A DNA stretch of 64,000 nucleotides from Chlorogloeopsis fritschii. Its GTDB lineage: Bacteria; Cyanobacteriota; Cyanobacteriia; Cyanobacteriales; Nostocaceae. The first letter of the stretch is position 1, and each line of letters opens with the position of its first letter. The notes under the pieces are model-generated. The model was not told the DNA's origin. It ran no database searches and saw only the letters and a program-made list of their open reading frames with translations. Location: assembly GCF_043099315.1 (NCBI RefSeq), contig NZ_CP170746.1. One strand, 5' to 3'. Below are positions 41,909-50,966 of this stretch, piece by piece. The translations under genes were made by a program, and so were the position numbers.

Positions 41909-44065
41909 ATGAAAAATTCAAGTAATTCATGTCGTCCAATAACTCTTAACAAAAAAAATATAGATAGTATTGATTCTCTCTTATCATTCTATAAATTCAA
42001 GCAATGCATAGGAAATACTCCAGGCTATTTTGTAGTCAGTAATGCACCAAAAAATTTAGAGGATAGTAATAAAGAAATCTTAGAATTTAACCAGCAGACA
42101 AAAAAATTGCAGATAATTGGTTCAGAATTAGGCTTAAAAACAATTGCAGATGATATTCAAGAAAAAAATAAAGGAATTAGTAGTGAGGTAGAGCTTGTAA
42201 TTGCTATTCATGGTTACAACACTACTGGCTCTGGTGTAATGAATTGGTATGAAAAAATTGTGGACTTTGCTAATGAAAATAAAATTGGTCAAAGTTCTGT
42301 CTTTTTAGGCTATCGCTGGCCGTCAGAAAGTTTCGCTCATAATTGGATTGATAACCTAAGGAATGCGCTCAGTGCTATGCCACTAGTGCTTTTATTAGTT
42401 TTAAGTACTGGTTTATTTGGTCTAGTCGGTATAGTTATTTCTTTCTTAATAAAATTTTCCTTTGAACCCCTTGTAATTTTTTTAGTTACTGTCTTAGCTA
42501 CTGCTTTATTTTCACTTCCTTTGGCTTTAATTTTATTAAGAATATTAGTTTATCTTCGAGATTCTTATCGAGCCACTAACTTTGGTATTCCAGACTTAGT
42601 AGAACTCATCCGACAACTTGACGATCAGCTGCTTGCTAAAGCCGTAGAAAGATTTATGGCTGACTCTGAAAATATTAAGACTATTGAAGGAATACAAGAT
42701 ATAATCAAATATTTTCAAACGCGATTTCAGAACGGAGTGGATAAAAATAAGTGTGAGGATACTATCACACAGATTTTGAAGGATCATCTGAAAAGGGAAA
42801 ATTATTGGACAGGTGGAACAATATACATTCCTAAATTACTTCTGGATATTGGAGTGAATAGTAAAAAAGTTGAAAAAGAAGCTTCAAACATACCAAAAGA
42901 AATTACTGAAAAATTAGAATCCATTTCCCTGGAAGTACAAGAAGGATTTAAGAGAATTTCAAATAATAGGGACGAATTTGGCTGGCTTGTAAATGAAGAT
43001 AAGCGAATTAGACTAACGTTTCTTTGTCATAGTATGGGGGCGTTTGTAACTACAGGAGTAGTTAGAATTTTATCGGATGTGTTTGACTCAAGTTCAATTG
43101 GTTCCTTAGACCAAATTCAACCAAAAAATTTACCCACATCCAAGATTGGTCATGTTTTTCGATTGGGTCGTCTAATTCTAGTTTCACCTGATATTCCTCA
43201 GTGGGCAATTACATCGAACCGAGCTAATTTTTTGCGCTCATCTCTACGTCGCTTTGAAGAAGCTTATCTCTTCAGTAACGAAGGAGATATGGCTTTACTG
43301 GTTGCTTCAACTTCGGCTAACTATTCTATGCTGCCAACAAGAACTGGACAGAGGTCATTTAGACTTGGCAATCTTGCAATCAAGAGACAATATGATTACG
43401 GCATTATAAATCTTGAAAAATTGAAGAGATGTAATAACGGTGATTGTTTAGAAGACCTTCTCAATTATCTTGAAATTGGTGGTTTTTGCTTAACAGAAAT
43501 TCGCGAGCGTACTCCCAGTAATTCTAAACATCAACAACCACTGGCTGACTTATTTACCTACTTTGATTGTACGGATTATACAGATTTTAAATTATTATTG
43601 AATAATAAAGAAGGCATAGAAAAGTTAACTTCAAAGAAAAACAAAATACTTAGCTATTCACTAAACTATCCATCCTATCTATTCGGTGGTCTCCTCAAAT
43701 TTATAACACAATTTCGGCTTGTGCTAGATGGTCTGATTTGTCAACGTATTGATACACATGGGGGCTATTTCTCTGGAGTATTTTGTCGAAATGTTATTTA
43801 TCAACTCGCTTTCGGAGGCTTTAAAGACTTACTTAAAACTTCCTTTCTTGAGGAGCAATTAAGGTCATTAAGTCATGAGAAGCGGTGTACTTTTAAGAAG
43901 TTAAATAATTCATTAAATCCTGAGAAAGATATTGATTTGCTTAATGAGATATTTAAAGATAAGCAAATTCGAGTAGTTCTTTCACCAGAAAGGTATTTAG
44001 TGGATGTGAAAGATTCTAATCACAATCAGATCAGAAAAAAGGTTTTGTCTGAATCAAAGTATTGA
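41909..44065 (+). CDS. Membrane-embedded alpha/beta-hydrolase-like protein of unknown function
   Basis: 718 residues. N-terminal soluble part includes an alpha/beta-hydrolase opening (VELVIAIHGYNTTGSGVMNW; VFLGYRWPSESFAHNW). Two or three hydrophobic helices follow (about 150-215: LVLLLVLSTGLFGLVGIVIS; VIFLVTVLATALFSLPLALI). Later IRLTFLCHSMGAFVTTGVVR supplies a nucleophile elbow (HSMGA) and the rest is a charged C-terminal region. The gene is noticeably AT-richer than neighbours and its start has no good ribosome binding site. Its 3' end overlaps the convergent amine oxidase by 12 bp. I cannot name the family; esterase or lipase-like chemistry is inferred. Confidence 0.65.
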   Translation: MKNSSNSCRPITLNKKNIDSIDSLLSFYKFKQCIGNTPGYFVVSNAPKNLEDSNKEILEFNQQTKKLQIIGSELGLKTIADDIQEKNKGISSEVELVIAIHGYNTTGSGVMNWYEKIVDFANENKIGQSSVFLGYRWPSESFAHNWIDNLRNALSAMPLVLLLVLSTGLFGLVGIVISFLIKFSFEPLVIFLVTVLATALFSLPLALILLRILVYLRDSYRATNFGIPDLVELIRQLDDQLLAKAVERFMADSENIKTIEGIQDIIKYFQTRFQNGVDKNKCEDTITQILKDHLKRENYWTGGTIYIPKLLLDIGVNSKKVEKEASNIPKEITEKLESISLEVQEGFKRISNNRDEFGWLVNEDKRIRLTFLCHSMGAFVTTGVVRILSDVFDSSSIGSLDQIQPKNLPTSKIGHVFRLGRLILVSPDIPQWAITSNRANFLRSSLRRFEEAYLFSNEGDMALLVASTSANYSMLPTRTGQRSFRLGNLAIKRQYDYGIINLEKLKRCNNGDCLEDLLNYLEIGGFCLTEIRERTPSNSKHQQPLADLFTYFDCTDYTDFKLLLNNKEGIEKLTSKKNKILSYSLNYPSYLFGGLLKFITQFRLVLDGLICQRIDTHGGYFSGVFCRNVIYQLAFGGFKDLLKTSFLEEQLRSLSHEKRCTFKKLNNSLNPEKDIDLLNEIFKDKQIRVVLSPERYLVDVKDSNHNQIRKKVLSESKY

Positions 44066-45661
44066 AATAATTTGCTTTGCTGCATTAATTCCCGAAATAG
44101 CAGCACCTTCCATAAAACCTTGCCACTCGTAAAAAGAGTTAGCGTGTTCCCCTGCGAAGTAGATGTTATCAATTGGCTTCCCCTCATTACCAGCGATGGT
44201 AGTAAAGTAGCCTGGTTGGTTGCTGGTGTAACTTCCCTTAGTTAATGGGTTGAGAAGCCAGTTTTCCAAATAAGCTAGAAAGCGATCGCCATTAGTTTGT
44301 ACTGTCGATTTATATGCGCCAGGAAAAACTTGTACTAGATTATTAAGAAAATTATTGGTCTCTTGTTGAAGATTTTTAGGGTTGAGTTGGGCACCTAAGT
44401 TTCCACCTGTGTAATCTGTTAAAACAGCCGAGTTATCGGTTGCCTTTGCGGGGTTAGTTTCCCAAGTGCCTTGGAGAAAAGGTAGGTTAGCGTAGGAAGA
44501 ACCATTACTGCCAACAGTAGCCCAAGGACGACTGTTGAAGCCAACCATCAATTTCGAGTTGGTTCCGTAAACTAAGTTGTCGATCGCATTGAGTTTCCAC
44601 TGGGGCAGTTGCAGTTTCTTTAAATCAACTTCACGCAAAACTGAAAAAGGGATAGCAAAGACAACAGCATCAAATTTCTGGCTAGTGCCTCGATTGAAAA
44701 TCAGTTCAATTTTGCCTGCACTATCCTTGCTGGCTGCTATAAGCTTCTTTCCGTACTCAATCTGCTCTTGCAGGCGGGTTTGTAAGGCTGTAGTAATCTG
44801 CTGATTGCCGCCCACAACGTGATAGCGTTCATCACTAAATACACCAAAAGGACGAAATTTCGATCGCCTGTCTGCGTGGATGAAAAACAGGAAGCTCAAG
44901 CAGCTTTGTTGCTCAATTTCTACACCATATTCGCCAATATAAGCAGCGGCGATCGCATTTTTAATCAAATTTCCGGCTCCGCGATTGTTCAAGTAATCTT
45001 GGAGATTGGTATAGTCAAGTATGCGATCGCTAGCAGTGAAAGCATCTGCTGTGGGTTGCCCTAGCGTGCGTAAGTCATCACGCATTGCATCAACAAATTG
45101 CCGAAATTCATCAACTACTGCTGCTTCTGGATAACGTTGATTGTCAAAGTAGTAAAAGACTTCTCCGGGTGCTTTTGACAAATCTTCTAACTCCAGCTTA
45201 AACTCTTGCACATATCCCAACATGGTTTTGTGCAAATTATCTATAAATTCTCCTCCTCTTTCAGCAACTTGTCCGGGAAAGACATCACCCAAAGAGTAAC
45301 AACGTCCCCCGGTGCGGTTACTAGCTTCGTAGAGAATAGCCTTAATTCCTCGGCGTTGAAGTTCGTAACCACAAGCAAGCCCCGCCAATCCAGCCCCGAC
45401 TATAGCTATCTTTGCATCTTTAGATGGTGGTGCAGCCAGCGCACTACTACAGCTAGAACCAATACCAATTGTTCCACTTGCTAAAGCAACCTTCCCCATA
45501 CTTGCAAGAAACTCTCGCCGCCTTATTCTTTGGGCTGACATCATATCTTCAAAGGCACAAATGCGTTCAATACCTTCACTAGTACAAATGTGATGTTTTT
45601 GACAATATTTGGCTATCTGAACTGTCAGCGCCAGTTTTCTAAAAAGTTCTGAACGACTCAT
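44054..45661 (-). CDS. Tat-exported flavin amine oxidase
   Basis: 535 residues. A ~45-residue N-terminal extension precedes a twin-arginine signal (RRREFLASMGKVALASGTIG). The flavin domain begins AKIAIVGAGLAGLACGYEL, has EASNRTGGRCYSL, and ends with IDNIYFAGEHANSFYEWQGF and EGAAISGINAAKQI, the typical monoamine/L-amino-acid oxidase C-terminus. It should oxidise an amine or amino acid to give an imine, ammonia and H2O2 in the periplasm. Substrate unknown. The MSRSELFRKL extension before the Tat motif is unusual; the ATG just before the Tat motif (MMSAQRIRRR) is an alternative start. Confidence 0.88.
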   Translation of the reverse strand: MSRSELFRKLALTVQIAKYCQKHHICTSEGIERICAFEDMMSAQRIRRREFLASMGKVALASGTIGIGSSCSSALAAPPSKDAKIAIVGAGLAGLACGYELQRRGIKAILYEASNRTGGRCYSLGDVFPGQVAERGGEFIDNLHKTMLGYVQEFKLELEDLSKAPGEVFYYFDNQRYPEAAVVDEFRQFVDAMRDDLRTLGQPTADAFTASDRILDYTNLQDYLNNRGAGNLIKNAIAAAYIGEYGVEIEQQSCLSFLFFIHADRRSKFRPFGVFSDERYHVVGGNQQITTALQTRLQEQIEYGKKLIAASKDSAGKIELIFNRGTSQKFDAVVFAIPFSVLREVDLKKLQLPQWKLNAIDNLVYGTNSKLMVGFNSRPWATVGSNGSSYANLPFLQGTWETNPAKATDNSAVLTDYTGGNLGAQLNPKNLQQETNNFLNNLVQVFPGAYKSTVQTNGDRFLAYLENWLLNPLTKGSYTSNQPGYFTTIAGNEGKPIDNIYFAGEHANSFYEWQGFMEGAAISGINAAKQIISIL

Positions 45662-45990
45662 AAATTAGTATAATTTTGGTTGAATCTATAGCAAGTTTTG
45701 CTTTTTGCTTACAGTATAGTATTAGTATATATAATTACTAAATTAGCAATTGTACTTAATTGCAGTGATTTTTAATAAAACTTAAATGGGTGGGCATCGT
45801 TTAATTTGACACTAGCCCACGTAGGCGAGCTTTGCCTGTGTAGTAGCGAATTATGTCGAAAAATATGTAAATTTATATACATCGTATTCAAGATTGAAAT
45901 AATGTAAACATCTGGAAATTAACAACATGAACTTGTAGATTAGTGTATTCTGGCAAATCTAAAATTTAATCAAAGAGCTCAGTCGCTTTT
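45662..45990. other. Intergenic region with a GC-rich repeat fragment
   Basis: Around 45815-45855 lies AGCCCACGTAGGCGAGCTTT followed by GCCTGTGTAG, a member of a GC-rich iterated repeat common in Nostocales. The rest is AT-rich promoter sequence for the divergent genes. Confidence 0.5.
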
Positions 45991-47331
45991 ATGAATCTCG
46001 ATTCTCTCCTTGAGGTTATTAACAGCAAGCTAGTTGAAAGCCAAAACCGCCCGCTCAATGCCACTGAAGTACTAGTTCTGCAAGGTATCTGGCAGTATCA
46101 AACCTATAACCAAATTGCCCAAAAAGAAGGTTATAGCCCTGGCTACTTCACCAATGTTGTTGCTCCGGAGTTATGGCAACGTCTTTCTAAGCTGATTGGC
46201 AAGCGCGTAACTAAAAAAAACTGTCGAGCATTACTAGAGTCTTATGCTGCACAAAGCACATCAGAAAAAAATGTCTTGTTTCCTGCCAATCGCCAACAGA
46301 TGTCGCCAAGTTATCCAAGTGGTTCAGTTCCACTCAACTCGCCTTTTTACATTAAGCACTCCACCATTGAGGCTCAAGCGTATGCAGAAATTAGAAAACC
46401 AGGAGCCTTGGTGCGGATTAAAGCTCCTAGAGAAAGGGGCAAAACGTCACTGCTGCTGAGGATGCTTGACTATGCAAACTCACAAGGTTACCACACCGTA
46501 AGCTTAAATTTGGAGCAAATTGATTGCACAATTTTGAGCGATTTAAATCGATTTTTACGTTGGTTATGTGCAAACGTTTCCCATCAGTTGCAGTTACAGC
46601 CTAAACTCAACGATTATTGGGATGATGATATTGGCAGCAAAGTCAGCTGTACCCTCTACTTTCGCAGTTATTTACTGGAGCAACTTAACTCTCCTGTGGT
46701 GTTAGCGTTGGATGAAGTAAACAAAATTTTTGAGCATCCGCAGGTAGCGAAAGATTTTTTCCCCATGTTGCGTTCGTGGTACGAAGAAGCTAAAAGAATA
46801 CCCCTGTGGCAAAAGCTACGCTTAATTGTAGTGCATTCAACAGAAGTTTATGTTCCTCTCCACCTAAACCAGTCTCCTTTTAATGTAGGGCTACCGATTC
46901 AGTTAACCAAATTCAGTTTAGATCAGGTGCAGCAGTTAGCCCAATGCTATGGACTTGAGTGGAATGCTCAAGAAGCCGATCAGCTCATGGCTCTAGTTGG
47001 GGGACATCCAGCACTCATACATACAGCGCTCTATCACCTTAGTCATGGGGATGTAAGTATGGCACAACTGCTGCAATTTGCACCTACATCTACTGGAATT
47101 TATTCCCATCACTTACAGCGCCATTGGGCAGTTTTGGAACAACAACCAGAATTAGCAAGAGCTTTTTATGCAGTTATCAATGCTGCGGAACCCTTACAAA
47201 TAGAACCTATTCTCGGTTACAAATTATCCAGTATGGGGCTAATTGAGTTATATGGTAACAAAGCAAAACTTAGTTGCCAGCTATATCGACAGTATTTTGA
47301 AAAGCAACAATCCAATTTCAGGTGTGCTTAG
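45991..47331 (+). CDS. HTH (vMAP-like) plus AAA-like ATPase domain protein
   Basis: 446 residues. The N-terminal ~85 residues resemble the helix-turn-helix module of vWA-MoxR-associated proteins (LNATEVLVLQGIWQYQTYNQ; EGYSPGYFTNVVAPELW). From about 105 an AAA-like domain (PF14516-type) follows: SPFYIKHSTIEAQAYAEI, P-loop APRERGKTSLLLRML, sensor strand VVLALDEVNKIFEHP, then QLTKFSLDQVQQLAQCYGLE. Such proteins are STAND-like ATPases in cyanobacterial signalling or conflict systems. The same AAA type forms the C-terminus of the 2058-residue protein downstream. It is not in an operon with its neighbour, which is convergent. Confidence 0.85.
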   Translation: MNLDSLLEVINSKLVESQNRPLNATEVLVLQGIWQYQTYNQIAQKEGYSPGYFTNVVAPELWQRLSKLIGKRVTKKNCRALLESYAAQSTSEKNVLFPANRQQMSPSYPSGSVPLNSPFYIKHSTIEAQAYAEIRKPGALVRIKAPRERGKTSLLLRMLDYANSQGYHTVSLNLEQIDCTILSDLNRFLRWLCANVSHQLQLQPKLNDYWDDDIGSKVSCTLYFRSYLLEQLNSPVVLALDEVNKIFEHPQVAKDFFPMLRSWYEEAKRIPLWQKLRLIVVHSTEVYVPLHLNQSPFNVGLPIQLTKFSLDQVQQLAQCYGLEWNAQEADQLMALVGGHPALIHTALYHLSHGDVSMAQLLQFAPTSTGIYSHHLQRHWAVLEQQPELARAFYAVINAAEPLQIEPILGYKLSSMGLIELYGNKAKLSCQLYRQYFEKQQSNFRCA

Positions 47332-47448
47332 GGCATATCTACAATGTGGAGCTAAAATTTAAATCGCTTTAGTAGTAGGTGAGCTTGCTGCTATAAGTAA
47401 ATTTAATATTTTTTAGTTAGGGGAAATATTTAATAAACTCAATCGCGC

Positions 47449-48117
47449 TTAACTAATAGCAAAATCCTCTATAGTCAGATCGTAACCACTGTATTCATCT
47501 AAATAGCGGAGAATGGAAATGCTAAATTCATCGTGGGATGATTGATTTTTGAGTAAAAGGTTTGCCATTCCACAAGGGCCACGCAAGTGTGCAGCTGCGA
47601 GAATGCCAGAAAGGGTAATAGTAATTGTTTTTAACTTACCTCCATCATTAAAAGTCTTTGCCTGTCCCAGGTAACTTTCCAGCGATTTTCCTTGTTTTTT
47701 CAGCGTCTTGTCAATCAGCTTCCAGTTTAGAGTAAAAGCTTCACGAATCGCGAGTTCTTGAACGTCGGGAGAATGCAGAAATTTTGCTTTGCTATCAATG
47801 CCCTGCTTTCCTGTCCACTTATCTTGCCAGTAATTCTTCTCAGCTCCATGTCCGTAATAAATATTGGTTTTGTAGTAGCCTAACTCAATCAATATAGGTT
47901 CTCCAAACTGATACTTGCCGATAAAACCCAATATATTTTCAACCTGATATTGCTTGGGTTCTCCCATTGGCAGCCCTGATTGAAATGCCCCAAGAGCTTC
48001 TAGCAGATCTAAAAAATTGCCTTTGCTTTGATGACTTTTCAAGAGTTCAGGGAAGATTTTTTGACTTTCCTGCACACGTTTAGTCTCTTCTGAAACTCGG
48101 TTGCTATCTCGATTCAT
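47449..48117 (-). CDS. Lysozyme-like (peptidoglycan hydrolase fold) protein
   Basis: The frame opens at a TTG; ATG at 48117 gives 222 residues, with no signal peptide. The pattern LLEALGAFQSGLPMG, LGFIGKYQFGEPILIELGYY, WTGKQGIDSKAKFLHS, and SGILAAAHLRGPCGMANLL resembles lysozyme/transglycosylase-like domains attached to phage tail and secreted bacterial proteins. The position usually carrying the catalytic Glu (E-S-G) reads Q-S-G here, so activity is doubtful; the Glu four residues earlier might substitute. Family call from memory; medium confidence. Divergent from the carotenoid oxygenase gene. Confidence 0.55.
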   Translation of the reverse strand: MNRDSNRVSEETKRVQESQKIFPELLKSHQSKGNFLDLLEALGAFQSGLPMGEPKQYQVENILGFIGKYQFGEPILIELGYYKTNIYYGHGAEKNYWQDKWTGKQGIDSKAKFLHSPDVQELAIREAFTLNWKLIDKTLKKQGKSLESYLGQAKTFNDGGKLKTITITLSGILAAAHLRGPCGMANLLLKNQSSHDEFSISILRYLDEYSGYDLTIEDFAIS

Positions 48118-48370
48118 AATCTCAATCAAATAGTTGCGATCGCTTGATTTTTTACTCTTACAATGTCATCCAACATACTTCTCGCTCTGATGCTTTTTCA
48201 ATTACCTCTATGGCTAACAATGATATTTACACTTCTTTGATGGCGATGTTTACACTTAATGAGCGATCGGCTATTACATATTTACATTGCAAATTTGAGA
48301 GCTAGTAGACAATAAGTAGATGACAGTTGGTACTAATATAACTACTATTCCAGCTATTGTTTTAGAGAAA

Positions 48371-48394
48371 TCTCATCTAAATTCTCATCTAAAT
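48371..48394. repeat. Tandem TCTCATCTAAAT (two copies)
   Basis: Exact 12-bp direct repeats. Their TCTCAT core is the reverse complement of the ATGAGA in the repeats at 48480-48523, suggesting related binding sites in both orientations. Confidence 0.6.
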
Positions 48395-48479
48395 TTTCAG
48401 TTGAATACATTTTGAGCAAGCACCCTACAAATTTTCACATCTTGAATAGGATTGCTATAGCAACTCTCATTAAACACCG

Positions 48480-48523
48480 TGAGACTTATGTGAGATTGAT
48501 ATGAGATTTGTATGAGATTTATG
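48480..48523 (+). promoter_or_regulatory. Four 11-bp direct repeats (TGAGATT-NNNN)
   Basis: TGAGACTTATG, TGAGATTGATA, TGAGATTTGTA and TGAGATTTATG lie head to tail with an exact 11-bp period. This spacing places the motif on one face of DNA each helical turn, as in OmpR/PhoB-type response regulator sites. It ends 184 bp before the carotenoid oxygenase start. Confidence 0.6.
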
Positions 48524-48697
48524 AGTTAACGGGTGCTGAAATTAATTTTAAGATTTAGATGTCTGCTCAAACGCTTCAGAAGGGTATTTTGACGGAGTGG
48601 CAGTGTCATTATTTGCCCTATCTTGCCTCAAATGTCAAATATTTTTCTAATTGCTTGGTCGAGCTGCAATAAAAGTTGACAGTTTTTCCATATTTAA

Positions 48698-48704
48698 GGA
48701 GGAA
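48698..48704 (+). promoter_or_regulatory. Strong ribosome binding site deciding the carotenoid oxygenase start
   Basis: AAGGAGG at this position, a few bases before the ATG at 48708, makes that ATG far better than the one at 48651. Confidence 0.75.
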
Positions 48705-48707
48705 TCT

Positions 48708-50797
48708 ATGGTTCAGGAATCTCCTAAAGTCCCGCAGTCGATCATGGATGCAAATCGAGATGAACTACCTGACCTGACAATGCAGATTGTGGAAGGAAAT
48801 CTACCTCACGATCTACAAGGTTATGTTTTTCTTGTTGCACCAGCTGGTACTGTCGATTCTCAAGGTTTCCCTACAAAAACGGAAACACCTGCTTGAATGG
48901 TGACGGCATGATTTATCGACTTGACTTCAATCAAACTGGTGAAGTGAGATTGAAGCGACGACTTGCCAAACCACCAGACTATGCAGCTGACGAGAACACT
49001 CAAAACATACCTATGCCCTTGTTGCGAGAGTTGTTGCGATTCCGCAACCACGGACTGATTAGATTTTCTGTGTTACTTGGCTCGCGCAATGAGCTAAATA
49101 CAGGCTTCTTGCCAATGAAATTTCTTGGGGAATCAAACGAGCGTTTACTAATTACCTATGATGCAGGGCGTCCCTACGAAATTGATACACAAACCCTGGA
49201 TTTAGTGACTCCAGTTGGAAAAATGGATGAATGGGAAGCAGCAATTGACTGGCCCAACTATCCCTTTAAGCCAATTTTAAGTACTGCCCATCCCGTCTTT
49301 GACACTTACAAACACCAGATGTTTACAGTCAATTACGCCAGATCAGTACTTAAATATTTAGGAGATGTTATTACGAAGTTAAATGAGGAAAAAGAAAAAG
49401 AGCAAGAGCTAGAAAAAAATAAACGGTTATCAGTAATTTGTGAATTGCTGGAGAAAGTATTGAACCGTAATTCATGGAATGATGATTTTGTCTATTTGAT
49501 GCGCTGGGATGGTGCAGGCTCCTTGGAACGATGGCAGCTGATCGATGACACCGATGGCTCGCCAGTTACAATTAGGCAAAGTATGCATCAAATTGGGGTA
49601 ACAGAAGATTATGTCGTGCTGATGGATACAGCCTTTGGCACTGGAATTGAGCAAATCATTAATAACATTCCAGATTTTCCTTTATTAGACGAAAGAAAAT
49701 TAAGAGAATTATTGCGTGTTAAGCCGTCGCCAGACTCCACTATATACATTATCCGCCGCGACGATCTAAAAGAGGGCGAAGAAAAGGTTGTGGCACGCAA
49801 GTTAGATATCCCGCGCGAAGCAGCTCACTTCTTGGTCGATTATGAAAATCCTGGTAACAAAATTACACTTCATGCCGCTCATATCTGTGCTTGGGATGTT
49901 GCCGAATGGCTGCGTAAAAGCGATTATTCTCCCTACGATAGTAAACCTGTTTCGCCTGATTTGAGTGGAACCCAACAGAGTCCGATGGATATCAGCCGCA
50001 TGGGACGTTATGTCATAGATGTTAATAACTTAAGTATTGAAGAAAAAGTAGTTATTCACCATCCTGTTTGTACTTGGGGAGCCGGCTTATTCACTTATCT
50101 TGACAGACTACCATCGTCGGGTATGACTCCAAAGAAACTAGAAAATATTTACTGGGTATCTTTTGGACTTTGGCAACAACTGACAACTGAATTTATGCAC
50201 GATCAATACAAGGACTATCCTTATAGAGAAGTGCCTCTAGACGAAGTTCTGCAACTTGCTAAAGAGGGCAAACCGTCATGCTTATTTCGATTAAACACTG
50301 CATCAAACGAATCAATGAAAATCGATGAAGATGATTATTACCAATTCCCTGCAGATCACATCGCACTTTCGCCCCAGTTTATTCCTCGCAGTGTCGGTGA
50401 AGAAAGTTCAACTAACGGTTATATCATGTGTACCGTTTTTACTCCAGAGCGTGACGAAATTTGGATTTTTGATGCAGAAAATCTAAATGTGAACAAACCC
50501 TTATGTAAGCTGTATCATCCTAAGCTGAACTTTGGGCTATCATTGCATACAGCATGGTTGCAGAAAGTCGGCCCTGCTCAGGGTAAATATCGGGTTGCAG
50601 TTGAGGAAGATTATCCACGCTGGAGATTAGACCAGTTGCTTGAGTTTGTAGACAGCTTGTCCTCTCTTTCAGCCTCTTTTACAACAAGAGGTGGTTCCCC
50701 TCTTTCAGCCTCTTTTAGAACAGCAGGTGGTAAAGATCTCAAAACAGAGGTTAAGGAGGAAATTCAAAATTTATTTGATCAACAGATTTATCAATAG
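48708..50797 (+). pseudogene. Carotenoid oxygenase (RPE65/CCD family), interrupted by a frameshift
   Basis: Starts at ATG 48708 after AAGGAGG. Frame 1 encodes NLPHDLQGYVFLVAPAGTVD then ends at TGA 48896. The protein continues in the -1 frame from about 48870 (combined reading GFPYKNGNTCLNGDGMIYRL). One base is missing in the TTTCCC stretch 48866-48871. The rest is a long oxygenase with His iron-ligand candidates (STAHPVFD; TLHAAHICAWD; VIHHPVCTWG; LSLHTAWLQ). The C-terminus has a 36-bp (12-residue) direct repeat PLSASF at 50665-50731. It would cleave a carotenoid chain to apocarotenals. Broken as read, unless the indel is a sequencing error. Confidence 0.85.
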
Positions 50798-50845
50798 TTT
50801 GACTTGCACGCCTATGCAAGCCCGGAGGCAGCAGCCTACTACCCT

Positions 50846-50870
50846 CGTTACCAGGTTCAACCTGGTAACG
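50846..50870. terminator. Perfect hairpin CGTTACCAGGTT / AACCTGGTAACG
   Basis: 12-bp stem with a 1-nt loop, 49 bp after the carotenoid oxygenase stop; followed by a second small hairpin AGAGCC-TCT-GGCTCT at 50877-50891. Such GTTACCAGG palindromes recur in Nostocales intergenic DNA, so it may be a repeat that also ends transcription. Confidence 0.6.
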
Positions 50871-50966
50871 AGAACAAGAGCCTCTGGCTCTTAATCACAA
50901 CGTACCCTACAAGGGGTGATATATCAGTTTTCTTTTTCTGTACGTCTACTGCTTAGAAAAATAATT

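Larger units (their letters stand above)
48118..48707. other. Intergenic region rich in TGAGAT-type repeats
   Basis: Between divergent genes. Two exact TCTCATCTAAAT copies lie in tandem at 48371-48394, and four 11-bp direct repeats at 48480-48523 (separate entry). No gene. Confidence 0.65.
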
